NCBI GenBank assembly: GCA_029974015.1
Contig: JARKUF010000027.1
Span: 62,001 to 126,000, forward strand
Length of the DNA stretch: 64,000 bases
Source: Spirochaetota bacterium
Lineage (GTDB): Bacteria; Spirochaetota; UBA4802; JAGODF01
Reading direction: 5' to 3'
In this document: piece after piece, positions 8,425-17,748 of the stretch
Layout of the letters: the number at the start of each line of letters is the position of its first letter
Numbering within the stretch: position 1 is the stretch's first letter
Notes under the pieces: generated by a model
Seen by the model: the letters and a program-made list of their open reading frames with translations, nothing else
Database searches by the model: none
Told to the model about the DNA's origin: nothing
Position numbers and translations under genes: made by a program

Positions 8425-9510
8425 TCACCGCAGGTTTTTCACCACCGTGTCGAACCTGAGCCTGGAAAGGCGCATGATATCGTCCACTGGAAGGTACTTT
8501 ATCATTGAGGGGTTTTCCACCAGGTTTAGTTTTTTTGTTTCCCTCGCTATGTGCCGTATAACGTTCAACGCCGCATTGCGGTGGGGGTTTGTGACGCTGT
8601 AGTCGAGATAGCTGAAAAGCACGGAGAGCCCCAGGTAGGGATTGGAATAAATGGTGGTAAGCAGCGCCAGCTCCTCCCCCGTCACCTGGTCGAAATAATT
8701 GTAGTGGTTGTTGAGGATCTTGTGGGTGAGCTCATGGAGCTCGAACATCCGCCATATTTCGCTCTTTATCGCGTAGACGTTTCGGAAAGCACGCATGAGG
8801 CAGTACTTGATGTCTTCAGTGACCCGGGAGCCTACGAAAAACATCGATTCGACGCTCTTCCCCTGTATCACGTTTTTCGCAATCACGTAATCGTTCTCCA
8901 CCTCTTCGGGGTTGATATAGATCATGTCGAAGTAGAACGTAGAATTGCTGGTGGAAAACTCGTCGTAATAGATGAAGGGCTGTATGTTGTAAATCTTCTC
9001 CCTGATGTTGAAGAGGGGGTGGGCGATATTCACCAGTTTCTTCTGTCCGTAGATGCAGTAATCGAGGTTGATCCGCGGCGGCGTCGCCCCGGAGTCCCGG
9101 GAAAATCGGAGGATGACGTTATTGCGTTCCAGTTGGTCCTCGATGGCCTTCAGTCTCGAGTCGCTGAATTTTTCCGGATAAAGATAGACGTCGAAGACTT
9201 TCTGGGCGAGGCCCTTCACGTCGCCGTCGATGATGGTGTTTAGATAATTCCGGTATTCCACGACATGGAACCCCTCCTTCTGCATCGTCTGAAGAGGGAT
9301 GCTGTTCTCCTGGATGAGGTTCACAAAATGGGGGTTTTCGTTAAAGAGGAGCACAACAAAGGCGTAGAACTTGCCCTTCGTGTTCCTGATGTTGATTATG
9401 TTGATCCTGTAATCGTGCAAATGATATCCCTCCCCGGCGGGAATGTCCGCCGGGAGGGCCGGGGCCAGGACAAGCATTAGTGCGGCAGTTGTAACGGCTT
9501 TTTTTATCAT
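8425..9510 (-). CDS. Secreted protein with HExxH metallopeptidase-like motif
   Basis: This 361-residue protein has a clear signal peptide (MIKKAVTTAALMLVLAPALPAD) and so acts in the periplasm or outside. I do not recognise a named family. The striking element is FELHELTHKILNNH, an HELTH (HExxH) at residues 259-263, with a Glu pair at 279-280 in TGEELALL. This spacing could supply the third zinc ligand of a gluzincin-type peptidase. The helix after the motif is compatible with an active-site helix. Upstream, a long region rich in Tyr/Asn and beta-like stretches may be a substrate or propeptide domain. It could equally be an inactive relative. It is monocistronic between the convergent phospholipase-like gene and divergent dnaE. 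Confidence 0.6.
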   Translation of the reverse strand: MIKKAVTTAALMLVLAPALPADIPAGEGYHLHDYRINIINIRNTKGKFYAFVVLLFNENPHFVNLIQENSIPLQTMQKEGFHVVEYRNYLNTIIDGDVKGLAQKVFDVYLYPEKFSDSRLKAIEDQLERNNVILRFSRDSGATPPRINLDYCIYGQKKLVNIAHPLFNIREKIYNIQPFIYYDEFSTSNSTFYFDMIYINPEEVENDYVIAKNVIQGKSVESMFFVGSRVTEDIKYCLMRAFRNVYAIKSEIWRMFELHELTHKILNNHYNYFDQVTGEELALLTTIYSNPYLGLSVLFSYLDYSVTNPHRNAALNVIRHIARETKKLNLVENPSMIKYLPVDDIMRLSRLRFDTVVKNLR

Positions 9511-9744
9511 GTTCCCTGCGCCGGATTACCCGGAATTACCTCATCAACCGAGGAATAATATAAAAAAACAAGCAAAATATTCGCGCGGTATCCCTTTTTC
9601 CCTTTCGTTTTTTTAAAATCCTCCGGATTTAATTCTTGCAATTATGTCCCTTTTTTTTACAGGCTTTCCCTGTCCCGCTCATGCGGACCGGGACCTTTCC
9701 GGGAGCCCTGTCGCTCTCCGAATCCCCGGATTCGATTATCTATC

Positions 9745-12700
9745 ATGAAATTCGTCCACCTTCACAACCATTCCGATTACTCGATCCTCGACGGATCGAT
9801 TACCATAGACGGGCTTATCGAAAAAACCATAGCCCTGGAGATGCCCGGCGTGGCCCTGACGGACCACGGCAACATGTTCGGCGCCATCGAGTTCTACGAG
9901 AAGGCCCGGGCCAGGGGAATCATCCCCATCCTGGGACAGGAATTCTACGTGGCCCCCACCTCGCGTTTCGCCCGTGAATCGAAGGCCCACGGCAAGGACT
10001 CCTCGTACCACCTTCTCCTGCTTGCGAAAAACGCCGAGGGCTATAAGAACCTCATCAGGCTCTCATCCATCGGCTATACCGAGGGATTTTACTACAAGCC
10101 GAGAATCGACATGGAAGTCCTGGAAAAGCACGCCGGCGGCGTTATTGCCCTCTCGGCCTGCCTGGGGGGGGAGATACCGACCCTCATTTTGCAAAACAGT
10201 ATGAAAGAAGCGGCGGCCCTCGCGGGTAAATTCCAGGAACTCTTCGGCCGTGACCACTTCTATCTCGAGCTTCAGGACCACGGGATCCCCGAGCAGAAGA
10301 CCGTAAACCGGGAGCTCCTTGGCCTCTCCGAGGCGCTCAACATCCCCCTGGTCGCCACAAACGACTGCCATTACACCGAAAAAGAGGACCACCTGTCCCA
10401 CGATGTGCTTTTATGCATCCAGACCGGGAAGTTCCTCGACGAAGAATCCCGGATGCGCTTCCCCACCGACAAGTTCTATTTCCGTTCCACCCAGGAGATG
10501 GTGTCCCTTTTCGCCGAGCTTCCCGACGCGATCTACAACACCATGAACATTCTCGAAATGACGGACCTCAGGCTGAGCCTCGGGGAGGCAATCCTTCCAC
10601 ACTTTGAGGTCCCGGGAGGGTTCACCCTGGACTCCTACCTCAAACACCTGGTCATTGAGGGGGCGAAAAAACTTTTCGGTGAGGTCCGGGGCGAGGTCCT
10701 CACGCGCATAGACTACGAGCTTTCCGTCATCACCCGCATGCAGTTCTCAGGCTACTTCCTCATCGTCTGGGACTTCATCAACTACGCGAAACGGAACGGC
10801 ATTCCAGTGGGTCCGGGCCGCGGCTCCGCCGCCGGCTCCATGGTCTCGTACTGCCTTGGAATCACGAACCTGGACCCGATGAAGTACAACCTCCTCTTCG
10901 AGCGCTTCCTAAACCCGGACCGCAACGAGATGCCCGACATGGACATCGACTTCTGCGCCGAACGCCGGGAAGAGGTGATCAACTACGTGAAGAAGAAATA
11001 CGGCGAAGACCAAGTGAGCCAGATCATCACCTTCAACAGGCTGAAGGCGAAGGCGGTGATCAAGGACGTGGCCCGGGTCCTCCGTATTCCCTTCACCGAA
11101 GCAAACCTCATCAGCAAACACATCATGAGCGATTCCCTCTCCGAGGAGCTTAAAACTTCCGGGGAGCTGAAAAAAATTTACACCGGCACCGACAAGGGGA
11201 AAACCCTCATCGACATCTCCCTCTCCCTTGAGGGCCATGTGCGCTCGGCCGGGAAACACGCCGCCGGCGTGGTGATATCCCGGGGACCCATGATGGAGTA
11301 CGCGCCCCTGTACCGCGACTCCAGGGACGGGAGCATCTCCACGCAGTACGAAAAGAACACCCTGGAGAAAGCGGGCCTGGTGAAGATGGACTTCCTGGGC
11401 CTGAAGAACCTCACCATTATCGACAAATGCCTGAAACACATAGAACGCAACCACGGCATGAAGCTCGACCCGGGGGCCTTTCCGATGGATGACGAGGAAA
11501 CCTACCAGCTCCTCCAGCGCGGCGACACCAACGGCGTGTTCCAGCTTGAAAGCGCTGGAATGCAGAATGTCCTCCGAAAGTTAGGCCCCACCTGCTTCGA
11601 GGACATCATCGCCGTCAACGCCCTCTACCGCCCGGGGCCGCTTAACTCGGGCATGGTGGACGACTTCATCAAGCGGAAGCGGAACCCCAAATCGATTGAA
11701 TACCCCCATGCGGTCCTGGAGCCGATACTCCGTGACACTCTGGGCGTCATCGTCTACCAGGAACAGGTGATGCTCATCTCCCAGATGATGGGCGGATTTT
11801 CCCTCTCCGAGGCGGACATGCTCCGCAAGGCCATGGGGAAAAAGAAGATGGAAATCATCGACCAGATGGAGGAAAAATTCTTGGGCGGGGCGAAATCGAA
11901 AGGCATCCCAAAGAACATCGCCATGAACATCTACAACGCCATCAGGAAATTCGGGGAATACGGCTTCAACAAGTCCCACTCCGCCGCCTACGCCCTTATT
12001 TCGTACTACACGGCGTATCTAAAAACCCATTATACCGTTGAGTACATGTGCTCCCTCCTCTCGGCAGTGACGGACAACCAGGAAGACGTTATACGATATG
12101 TGAACGACTGCCGATATCTCGGGATCCAGATACTCCCCCCGGACGTCAACAAGAGCCTTTTCGATTTCACCAATGAGGGGGAAACCATACGCTTCGGCCT
12201 TTCCGCCATCAAGGGAATAGGAGAGAAGGCCATCGAGTCGGTCCTTTCGGCCAGGAAAAAATCGGGGGGCTTTGGAAGCCTTAGGGAATTCCTGGAACTC
12301 ATCGACCTTTTCGCGGTAAACAAAGGGGCCCTGGAGTCGCTCATCAAGGCCGGCGCCCTCGATTCCATCCATCCGAACAGGGCCCAGCTCCTTATGAACG
12401 TGGAGCTCCTCATCGAAAAGGCGAAAGGGCTCCAGCGGGACAGGGAATCCGGCCAGGGGAGCCTCTTCGGCGAAGGCGGCGGCTTTGGGGACCCAGGCGC
12501 CTCCATCGACATGCCTTTCTTCCGCGAATGGCACGACAACGAGAAACTCCTCCACGAGAAGGAAGTGCTGGGGCTCTACCTTTCGGGGCACCCCCTGGCG
12601 AAATACGAGTCTGAAATCCGTTCCTTCGCCTGCACCTCCATAAAGGACCTTAGCGAGCGCAACCAAGGGGAGTCGGTAACCATCGTGGGGGTCATCTACA

Positions 12701-13185
12701 ACCTGAAGGTGCGCACTTCGAAGATGGGAAAAAAATTCGCAGTGGGAATGGTAGAAGACATGGAAGGCACCATCGAGGCGGTTTTCGTGCCCAACACATA
12801 CAGTACATACGAAAGCCTCATCACCATGGACGAGCCCATAATGCTGAAGGGGAAGGCGGAGTTTGAGGACGAAACGGTGAAGAGTATCATCATCAATGAG
12901 GTGAGGTCCCTCCGGGACATACGCCGGGATTCCATTTCCGCCGTCCATATTAGGCTCGATCTCCTGGGAATGGACGAAGGCTCTCTCAGTGCGATCAAGT
13001 CGATAATTGAAAAGAACAGCGGAGACTGCCCCGTCCTTTTCCACGTAAAAGCCCCGGCAAGCGCCGAAAAGACCGTCCGGGCCCACAGCACGTACAATGT
13101 AACTCCCACAGATGCCCTGATCCGCGAGCTCTCTCGGATTGTGGGCCCCGATGCCATCCGCTACAGCCTGAAGGGATGCCGGTGA
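9745..13185 (+). CDS. dnaE: DNA polymerase III alpha subunit
   Basis: This is the replicative polymerase subunit, family C, 1146 residues, the usual size for bacterial DnaE. The N-terminal PHP domain starts FVHLHNHSDYS with LTDHGNMFG. The polymerase palm has GPGRGSAAGSMVSYCLGIT and the catalytic aspartates in PDMDIDF at about residue 397. Later come FNKSHSAAYALISYYTAYLK, a helix-hairpin-helix region (GLSAIKGIGEKAIESV), and an OB-fold (VTIVGVIYNLKVRTSKMGKKF). It acts with the beta clamp and tau at the replication fork. No strong Shine-Dalgarno precedes the ATG; the 230 bp upstream is AT-rich with no convincing promoter. The stop overlaps the next gene by 10 bp. Confidence 0.97.
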   Translation: MKFVHLHNHSDYSILDGSITIDGLIEKTIALEMPGVALTDHGNMFGAIEFYEKARARGIIPILGQEFYVAPTSRFARESKAHGKDSSYHLLLLAKNAEGYKNLIRLSSIGYTEGFYYKPRIDMEVLEKHAGGVIALSACLGGEIPTLILQNSMKEAAALAGKFQELFGRDHFYLELQDHGIPEQKTVNRELLGLSEALNIPLVATNDCHYTEKEDHLSHDVLLCIQTGKFLDEESRMRFPTDKFYFRSTQEMVSLFAELPDAIYNTMNILEMTDLRLSLGEAILPHFEVPGGFTLDSYLKHLVIEGAKKLFGEVRGEVLTRIDYELSVITRMQFSGYFLIVWDFINYAKRNGIPVGPGRGSAAGSMVSYCLGITNLDPMKYNLLFERFLNPDRNEMPDMDIDFCAERREEVINYVKKKYGEDQVSQIITFNRLKAKAVIKDVARVLRIPFTEANLISKHIMSDSLSEELKTSGELKKIYTGTDKGKTLIDISLSLEGHVRSAGKHAAGVVISRGPMMEYAPLYRDSRDGSISTQYEKNTLEKAGLVKMDFLGLKNLTIIDKCLKHIERNHGMKLDPGAFPMDDEETYQLLQRGDTNGVFQLESAGMQNVLRKLGPTCFEDIIAVNALYRPGPLNSGMVDDFIKRKRNPKSIEYPHAVLEPILRDTLGVIVYQEQVMLISQMMGGFSLSEADMLRKAMGKKKMEIIDQMEEKFLGGAKSKGIPKNIAMNIYNAIRKFGEYGFNKSHSAAYALISYYTAYLKTHYTVEYMCSLLSAVTDNQEDVIRYVNDCRYLGIQILPPDVNKSLFDFTNEGETIRFGLSAIKGIGEKAIESVLSARKKSGGFGSLREFLELIDLFAVNKGALESLIKAGALDSIHPNRAQLLMNVELLIEKAKGLQRDRESGQGSLFGEGGGFGDPGASIDMPFFREWHDNEKLLHEKEVLGLYLSGHPLAKYESEIRSFACTSIKDLSERNQGESVTIVGVIYNLKVRTSKMGKKFAVGMVEDMEGTIEAVFVPNTYSTYESLITMDEPIMLKGKAEFEDETVKSIIINEVRSLRDIRRDSISAVHIRLDLLGMDEGSLSAIKSIIEKNSGDCPVLFHVKAPASAEKTVRAHSTYNVTPTDALIRELSRIVGPDAIRYSLKGCR

Positions 13186-14045
13186 AACCGGGCCCCAGGG
13201 AAATTCTCGAGTCGCCGGACTGCGTTCTTTGCGGCGTGTCACGGAAACGGCCCCTCTTCTCAAAACCCTCGGGGCGCGGTGAGCACTTCACCCTGGTGAA
13301 GTGCGCCGGATGCGGCCTCAAGTACCTTTCCCCGCGCCCAACGGAAGAGGCATTGCGAAGCTACTACCAGTCATCCTACTTCACGAAGCGCACGGACCGC
13401 GGGTACGACAACTACTTCTCTTCGGAAATCCGCGCCGAGGTGACCCGGGTCCTGGAGCTAAACCTTCAAGACCTGGGTTTTTTTAAATACGAGGCCTCCC
13501 TTGCGGCTTCCCGGCGATACCTCGACATCGGCTGTGCCACGGGATATTCGGTCTTGTACATGAAGGAACGGGGATGGGAATCCATTGGGATCGACATAGC
13601 AGGGCCCTGCATCCGATACGGCCGTGACAACCTGGGCCTGGACCTCATCGACGGCGATTATCTCACCCAAAATTTCGACGCCCCTTTCCAGCTTATATCC
13701 CTCTGGGCCACTCTGGAACACCTCCACCGCCCGGACCAGGTGGTGCGTAAAATCCACCGGGACCTGGCGCCGGGGGGGCGGGTGTATCTCTCCACATGCC
13801 GTGCCGGAGGCTGGATGCGCCTCTTTGGGAAGAATTGGCGGTACTACAATTTCCCGGAACATCTCTACTACTTCAACTGGCGCCAACTCGCACGCCTCAT
13901 GGAAGAATGCGGCTTCACTGTGGAGCGCCGCGCCTTCTACGGCAGCGGAGTCGGCAAGCCGGGGGGCCCCTTGCGAAAGCTCGCAGACCGGTCCGCGAAG
14001 GCGCTCAACCTGGGCGACATGGTGATACTTTCGGGGATAAAATAA
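13176..14045 (+). CDS. Zinc-ribbon class I SAM-dependent methyltransferase
   Basis: This 289-residue protein starts with a zinc ribbon (CVLCGVSRK...VKCAGCGLKYLSPRP), followed by a Methyltransf_23-like Rossmann domain. The SAM motif is YLDIGCATGYSVLYMKERG, then GIDIAG and DLAPGGRVYLST. Family members of this build commonly methylate sugars or small molecules in polysaccharide and secondary-metabolite loci. The neighbouring Wzx-type flippase makes a cell-surface glycan role possible, but the flippase gene may be a later arrival. The start overlaps dnaE by 10 bp, so the gene is probably co-transcribed with dnaE. Substrate unknown. Confidence 0.8.
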   Translation: MPVKPGPREILESPDCVLCGVSRKRPLFSKPSGRGEHFTLVKCAGCGLKYLSPRPTEEALRSYYQSSYFTKRTDRGYDNYFSSEIRAEVTRVLELNLQDLGFFKYEASLAASRRYLDIGCATGYSVLYMKERGWESIGIDIAGPCIRYGRDNLGLDLIDGDYLTQNFDAPFQLISLWATLEHLHRPDQVVRKIHRDLAPGGRVYLSTCRAGGWMRLFGKNWRYYNFPEHLYYFNWRQLARLMEECGFTVERRAFYGSGVGKPGGPLRKLADRSAKALNLGDMVILSGIK

Positions 14046-14287
14046 TCGGCGTGACGATTATCCCAGCCCCGCATCATCTCAGAATATGTTGACTTTTAAT
14101 ATGCCCGATGGATTGTCTGTTCTTGAGAAAGGTTTGTTACACCGTGAAATTCCTTCCGCTTTCATTATCTGTCCGACTGAGGCTTCCTTAACATTTTCCG
14201 CTTTCAAGATAATTTGTTCTTGCGTTTCCGGTTGATTGCCAGAATTCTTTTCTTCGCTTTAAATATTACGCTGGAAACACCAGTAGA
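14046..14287. other. AT-rich intergenic stretch upstream of the flippase gene
   Basis: No gene is visible here. The stretch is clearly AT-richer than the flanking dnaE side and shares this composition with the following flippase gene. It contains the promoter-like TTGCCA/TTAAAT pair annotated separately and ends where repeat R1 begins. No reading frame with a ribosome-binding site and sensible composition was found. Confidence 0.6.
14236..14264 (+). promoter_or_regulatory. Putative sigma70 promoter for the flippase gene
   Basis: TTGCCA (14236-14241), a 17-bp spacer and TTAAAT (14259-14264). Expected transcription would begin about 14271, just before repeat R1 (14288), so R1 would form most of the 5' leader. 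Confidence 0.45.
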
Positions 14288-14369
14288 GGACCTCCAAAAA
14301 ATTTAATTTTGAGGTTCCCATGAATTGCAACTGCTGTCATGTCCAGGACTCAGGTTTTTGCGACTGCCC
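14288..14369 (+). repeat. Dispersed palindromic repeat, copy R1 (GC hairpin deleted)
   Basis: It begins GGACCTCCAAAAAATTTAAT, the A/T-centred palindrome, continues with the conserved linker (AATTGCAACTGCTGTCAT, close to the AATTGTAACTACTGACAT of R2), and ends CAGGTTTTTGCGACTGCCC. The central GC-rich hairpin present in other copies is missing. It stops 7 bp before the flippase ATG. Same orientation as R2. Confidence 0.85.
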
Positions 14370-14376
14370 TTGATAT

Positions 14377-15843
14377 ATGCTGAAAAAAGTAAAGTTAAAC
14401 TCATTCGTAAAAAACATCCTGAAAATTTTTACAGGATCCTTGATCGTCAAGCTAATCGGCTTCGCGTCCCTGGCCGTCCTTGCGCGTCTTTACTCTCCGG
14501 AAGATTTCGGCTTTTTGGAACTTGCGCTTTCTATTGCGGGTATCGCCCTCGCCTTCTCCTCATTAAGATATGAACAGGCTATAGTGATACCTGAAAACGA
14601 CGAGGATGCCGTCAATATTTGCGCATTCACTATTTTTCTGCTTTTTGCCGTATGCGGAGTAATGTCCGCCGGAATATATTTTTGTTTTAATTACCTCGAC
14701 ATGCCTACCTTCAAAAGCATGGGCGCCATAGCTTATGCCATACCCGCATTGCTGTTATTCAGGGGAATCAAGGACCATACAAGCTACTGGTTCTTTCGAA
14801 AAAAGAGGTTTGCCCGTTCATCACTTTCCGATGTGGCGGCCCGCCTGGTTGAAGTAACATTAAAAATCGCGCTCCCCGGCCTTCTCGCATGGGGCCTGAT
14901 GATCGGTAACATCGGAGGTTTTTTAGCGGGCGGACTGGTATTGTATTTTTTCGTATTTCGAATGGATGTACAATTTTTTCATCAAATTAAATTTGCCAGG
15001 ATCAAGGAGAATTTAAAAAAGTACAAAAATTTCCCCTTATATCAATTCCCTTCACAGCTTTTCAAAATTCTCACTGAAAAAATTCCAGCTCTTTTGTTAG
15101 CTCCGTTTTTCGGATTTACTGTCGTCGGTTTTTATTCCCTTGGTTTTAAGCTCATCAATGAACCATTAAGCATATTAGGGCAATCTATCGGAAATGTATA
15201 TTATCAGGAAGTGTCTTCCAGGCATGCGAAAAACACAGCAATACAGAAGCTGGTGGAAGAGGTTTTTGAGAAGCTCCTCGTGGTATCGCTCGTCCCAATT
15301 TTGTTTCTTTCTTTCAAGGGGAAAAGCCTGTTTGCCCTTTTTCTTGGAGAAAAGTGGAGAATGGCCGGGTACTATACAGAGCTTCTGGCGCCGATGCTGC
15401 TTTTCCGGTTCATTGCCATCCCGCTCAGTTTTACATTATACGTGTTAAACGAACAGAAAACAGACATGATATTCAATTTTTCCCTATTACTGTCCAGCCT
15501 GGCATCGTTTTTGCTCGGCGCTTATTTCAACAGTGTAACTATCGCCCTCCTGTCATTTTCCCTGGCGAATTCAATAATTTACATGATAATGATCGCCACA
15601 ATTTTATTCATAAGCGGAATATCCCCAGTCGGAGTGTTTTTAAGAACCAAAGTTTTCATCGCCGCCGCGATTCCGATTATCACCGGCTTCGTATTGTTGA
15701 GGATAATTCCTGTTAACGATATTATTTCTCTGGCAATTGGAACAATTTTGTGCGGCCTGTACTACCTATTTGTTTTAATATATTTTATCAAGACCGGCAG
15801 GGTATCGTCAATGATAAGCATTCAGAGGGACCCCATAAATTAA
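14377..15843 (+). CDS. Wzx-type polysaccharide flippase (MOP superfamily)
   Basis: This 488-residue integral membrane protein has about 12-14 hydrophobic segments. Its N-terminus is typical of O-antigen/teichoic-type exporters: FTGSLIVKLIGFASLAVLARLYSPEDFG, followed by FSSLRYEQAIVIP. It should flip lipid-linked oligosaccharides across the inner membrane. Unusually, no glycosyltransferase or polymerase gene sits next to it. The gene is much more AT-rich, with AT-ending codons, than its neighbours, and it lies between repeats R1 and R2 in the same orientation. Together these suggest transfer from another genome. No Shine-Dalgarno is evident before the ATG, which directly follows R1. The surrounding locus may once have been larger. 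Confidence 0.88.
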   Translation: MLKKVKLNSFVKNILKIFTGSLIVKLIGFASLAVLARLYSPEDFGFLELALSIAGIALAFSSLRYEQAIVIPENDEDAVNICAFTIFLLFAVCGVMSAGIYFCFNYLDMPTFKSMGAIAYAIPALLLFRGIKDHTSYWFFRKKRFARSSLSDVAARLVEVTLKIALPGLLAWGLMIGNIGGFLAGGLVLYFFVFRMDVQFFHQIKFARIKENLKKYKNFPLYQFPSQLFKILTEKIPALLLAPFFGFTVVGFYSLGFKLINEPLSILGQSIGNVYYQEVSSRHAKNTAIQKLVEEVFEKLLVVSLVPILFLSFKGKSLFALFLGEKWRMAGYYTELLAPMLLFRFIAIPLSFTLYVLNEQKTDMIFNFSLLLSSLASFLLGAYFNSVTIALLSFSLANSIIYMIMIATILFISGISPVGVFLRTKVFIAAAIPIITGFVLLRIIPVNDIISLAIGTILCGLYYLFVLIYFIKTGRVSSMISIQRDPIN

Positions 15844-15918
15844 GTGACTCATGTCCCTTTCTCGAAAATCAACAATGAGACGTTTAAAAATTTCCTTCAT
15901 AAAGGATAAAAACATCAA

Positions 15919-16042
15919 GGGGACCTCTAAAAATTTAATTTTTGAGGTCAACATAAATTGTAACTACTGACATACTCAAGAATTATGTTTTCCCGCCCGC
16001 CTTCGGCGGGCGGGAAAACATAATTATTAGAGATTGCCTCAA
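15919..16042 (+). repeat. Dispersed palindromic repeat, copy R2 (complete)
   Basis: This is the most complete copy: GGGGACCTCTAAAAATTTAA palindrome closing in TTTTTGAGGTC, linker ATAAATTGTAACTACTGACA, then a GC hairpin with arms of about 21 bp (AATTATGTTTTCCCGCCCGCC, loop TTC/TTCG, and its complement), and tail AGAGATTGCCTCAA. It sits between the convergent flippase and rubredoxin-like genes and could end transcription from both sides. Confidence 0.9.
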
Positions 16043-16082
16043 GTGGAAAATATCAAAAAAATGATTTTTTCGCCCCCCCTTC

Positions 16083-16118
16083 GGCTGGCGGTGAACCTGA
16101 GGTCTGAATTCGCCAGCC
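16083..16118 (-). terminator. Inverted repeat after the rubredoxin-like gene
   Basis: GGCTGGCG (16083-16090) and CGCCAGCC (16111-16118) form an 8-bp stem with a 20-nt loop, 9 bp beyond the stop of the minus-strand gene. No immediate U-run follows, so intrinsic termination is uncertain. The sequence may be a decayed repeat copy next to R2. Confidence 0.35.
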
Positions 16119-16127
16119 ATGCACTCC

Positions 16128-16685
16128 CTACCCCGGAAGATACAATCCCATGAGGCGCTTTCCCACCTGGGCCAGGACCGCCTGAAAGGCGAGGCATGCC
16201 AGTGAAAGCGTAAAAAGCAGCCACCGCACCGGTTCCACCGTATAGTAGATAAAGGCCGTGTAAGAAAGCCCAAAAGCCGTCCCCAGCGATACGGCGCCGA
16301 GGATTATTTTTGCCCGTAAAAACGTCGTGTTCAATTTTCTAAACCGCGTGTGCCCGTCGATAAGGCCGGACAGATAGGCGCCGAGGATGGCGGGAAACAC
16401 GAGGACCGACAGGACCCTGACGGCCTGGTTCACCTCAATGCCCCTGGCGAGAGGAGAAAAATGATCAGCCAAAATCAGGACGGGGACAAGGGCGGAAAAG
16501 GCCTGGGGAAAATGGAGGGCTATGGGGTGGAGGTCCAGGTTGAGGACGGCCCTCCTGCGCGGCGACACCGGGTCGTTCCACGACACGAAGGCTTTTCGCG
16601 GCACGCCGCAGGCCGGACAGGTTTCGCTCTTCGAGTCCTCGCGCATAATGTAACCGCAGGCCTTGCATTGAATCATTTTTTTCAT
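16128..16685 (-). CDS. Rubredoxin-like domain fused to DUF2231-like membrane domain
   Basis: From the chosen ATG the protein has 185 residues. It opens with an iron- or zinc-binding knuckle pair, CKACGYI and CPACGVP, as in rubredoxin and the rubrerythrin tail. It then has four hydrophobic helices (starting near HPIALHFPQAFSALVPVLILAD) resembling DUF2231. The HPIALHF motif is typical of that family, which may bind haem. A membrane electron-transfer role is plausible, possibly linked to oxidative stress, but this is inference. The ORF track starts 23 codons earlier; MKKMIQCKACGY follows a GGTGG at a workable distance and begins directly at the domain. No operon partner. Confidence 0.65.
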   Translation of the reverse strand: MKKMIQCKACGYIMREDSKSETCPACGVPRKAFVSWNDPVSPRRRAVLNLDLHPIALHFPQAFSALVPVLILADHFSPLARGIEVNQAVRVLSVLVFPAILGAYLSGLIDGHTRFRKLNTTFLRAKIILGAVSLGTAFGLSYTAFIYYTVEPVRWLLFTLSLACLAFQAVLAQVGKRLMGLYLPG

Positions 16686-16878
16686 GGGATCCACCGGATA
16701 AAGGTTTTTACAGCGCGCCTCGCAGACTTTTACATGGCGCAACCGCAAGGACATTCATGCCCGGATTTCCCTCAGGGTCAAGTTATATTCCCCCGCTTGT
16801 ATCCTTCTATCAATAATGCTTGCAATCCACCCGCATCGGTGCATCATGTGATAGACCTTTTAGAACAGGAGCGCCGCA

Positions 16879-17748
16879 ATGAGGATCGTTAACAACATCG
16901 CCGAAGCTAAAGAGGAAATCGGGTTTGCCCGCGCCGCCGGAAAAAGGATCGGTTTCGTACCCACCATGGGATATCTGCACGACGGACACCTGAGCCTCGT
17001 GGAAACATCGAGGCGCCACAGCGATTACCAGGCGCTGAGCATCTTCGTAAATAAAATCCAATTCAACGATACAAAGGACTACGAGGGCTACCCGAGGGAG
17101 TTCGAGCGTGATTTCGATCTTGCCCTCAGGGCAGGTGTGGACCTGGTGTTTATTCCATCTGACGATGAGATTTACCGCAACCAGCTCACCTTCGTTGACG
17201 TGGAGCATCTTACAGAGCATCTCTGCGGCGCAACCCGGCCAGGCCACTTCCGCGGCGTCTGCACCGTAGTAACGAAGCTATTCAACATCATCCGGCCCGA
17301 TGTTTCGGTATTCGGACAGAAGGACATACAGCAGGCCCTTATAATCATAAAGATGGCGATGGACTTAAACTTCCCGATAAAGATCATCATCTCCCGCATC
17401 ATCCGCGAGGAAGGAGGGCTCGCCATGAGCTCCCGTAACAAACACCTGACACCTGATATGAAAACCCGGGCCCGGTCGATTTACCGGGGCCTTGCCGCTG
17501 CGGAGAGGGCAATCGCCGAAGGGGAAAGACAGGCCGCCGCCATCACCGCTGCGGTGAAAAAGGAGCTCGATGCCGGAAAACCGGATAAGATAGACTACAT
17601 TTCCCTGGTGTCATATTATACTCTTCAGCCCGTGAAACAAATCGAGGGGACGTCCGTACTCGCCGTGGCCGCCTTCTTCGGCTCCACGCGCCTCATCGAC
17701 AACATGATAATAGAGAAAAAGGAGGGCGTGTTTTCATGCGTATACTGA
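16879..17748 (+). CDS. panC: Pantothenate synthetase
   Basis: PanC joins pantoate and beta-alanine with ATP in the cytoplasm to form pantothenate for coenzyme A. The 289 residues match the family. The ATP-binding HxGH region is PTMGYLHDGHLSLVE. Further hallmarks are FVNKIQFND, CGATRPGHFRGVCTVVTKLFNI, VFGQKDIQQ, and the KMSKS-like SSRN (AMSSRNKHL). The start is set by homologous length, with AGGAG before it. The final codons overlap the next gene by 13 bp. No panB or panD is in this window, so the rest of the pathway must lie elsewhere. Confidence 0.95.
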   Translation: MRIVNNIAEAKEEIGFARAAGKRIGFVPTMGYLHDGHLSLVETSRRHSDYQALSIFVNKIQFNDTKDYEGYPREFERDFDLALRAGVDLVFIPSDDEIYRNQLTFVDVEHLTEHLCGATRPGHFRGVCTVVTKLFNIIRPDVSVFGQKDIQQALIIIKMAMDLNFPIKIIISRIIREEGGLAMSSRNKHLTPDMKTRARSIYRGLAAAERAIAEGERQAAAITAAVKKELDAGKPDKIDYISLVSYYTLQPVKQIEGTSVLAVAAFFGSTRLIDNMIIEKKEGVFSCVY

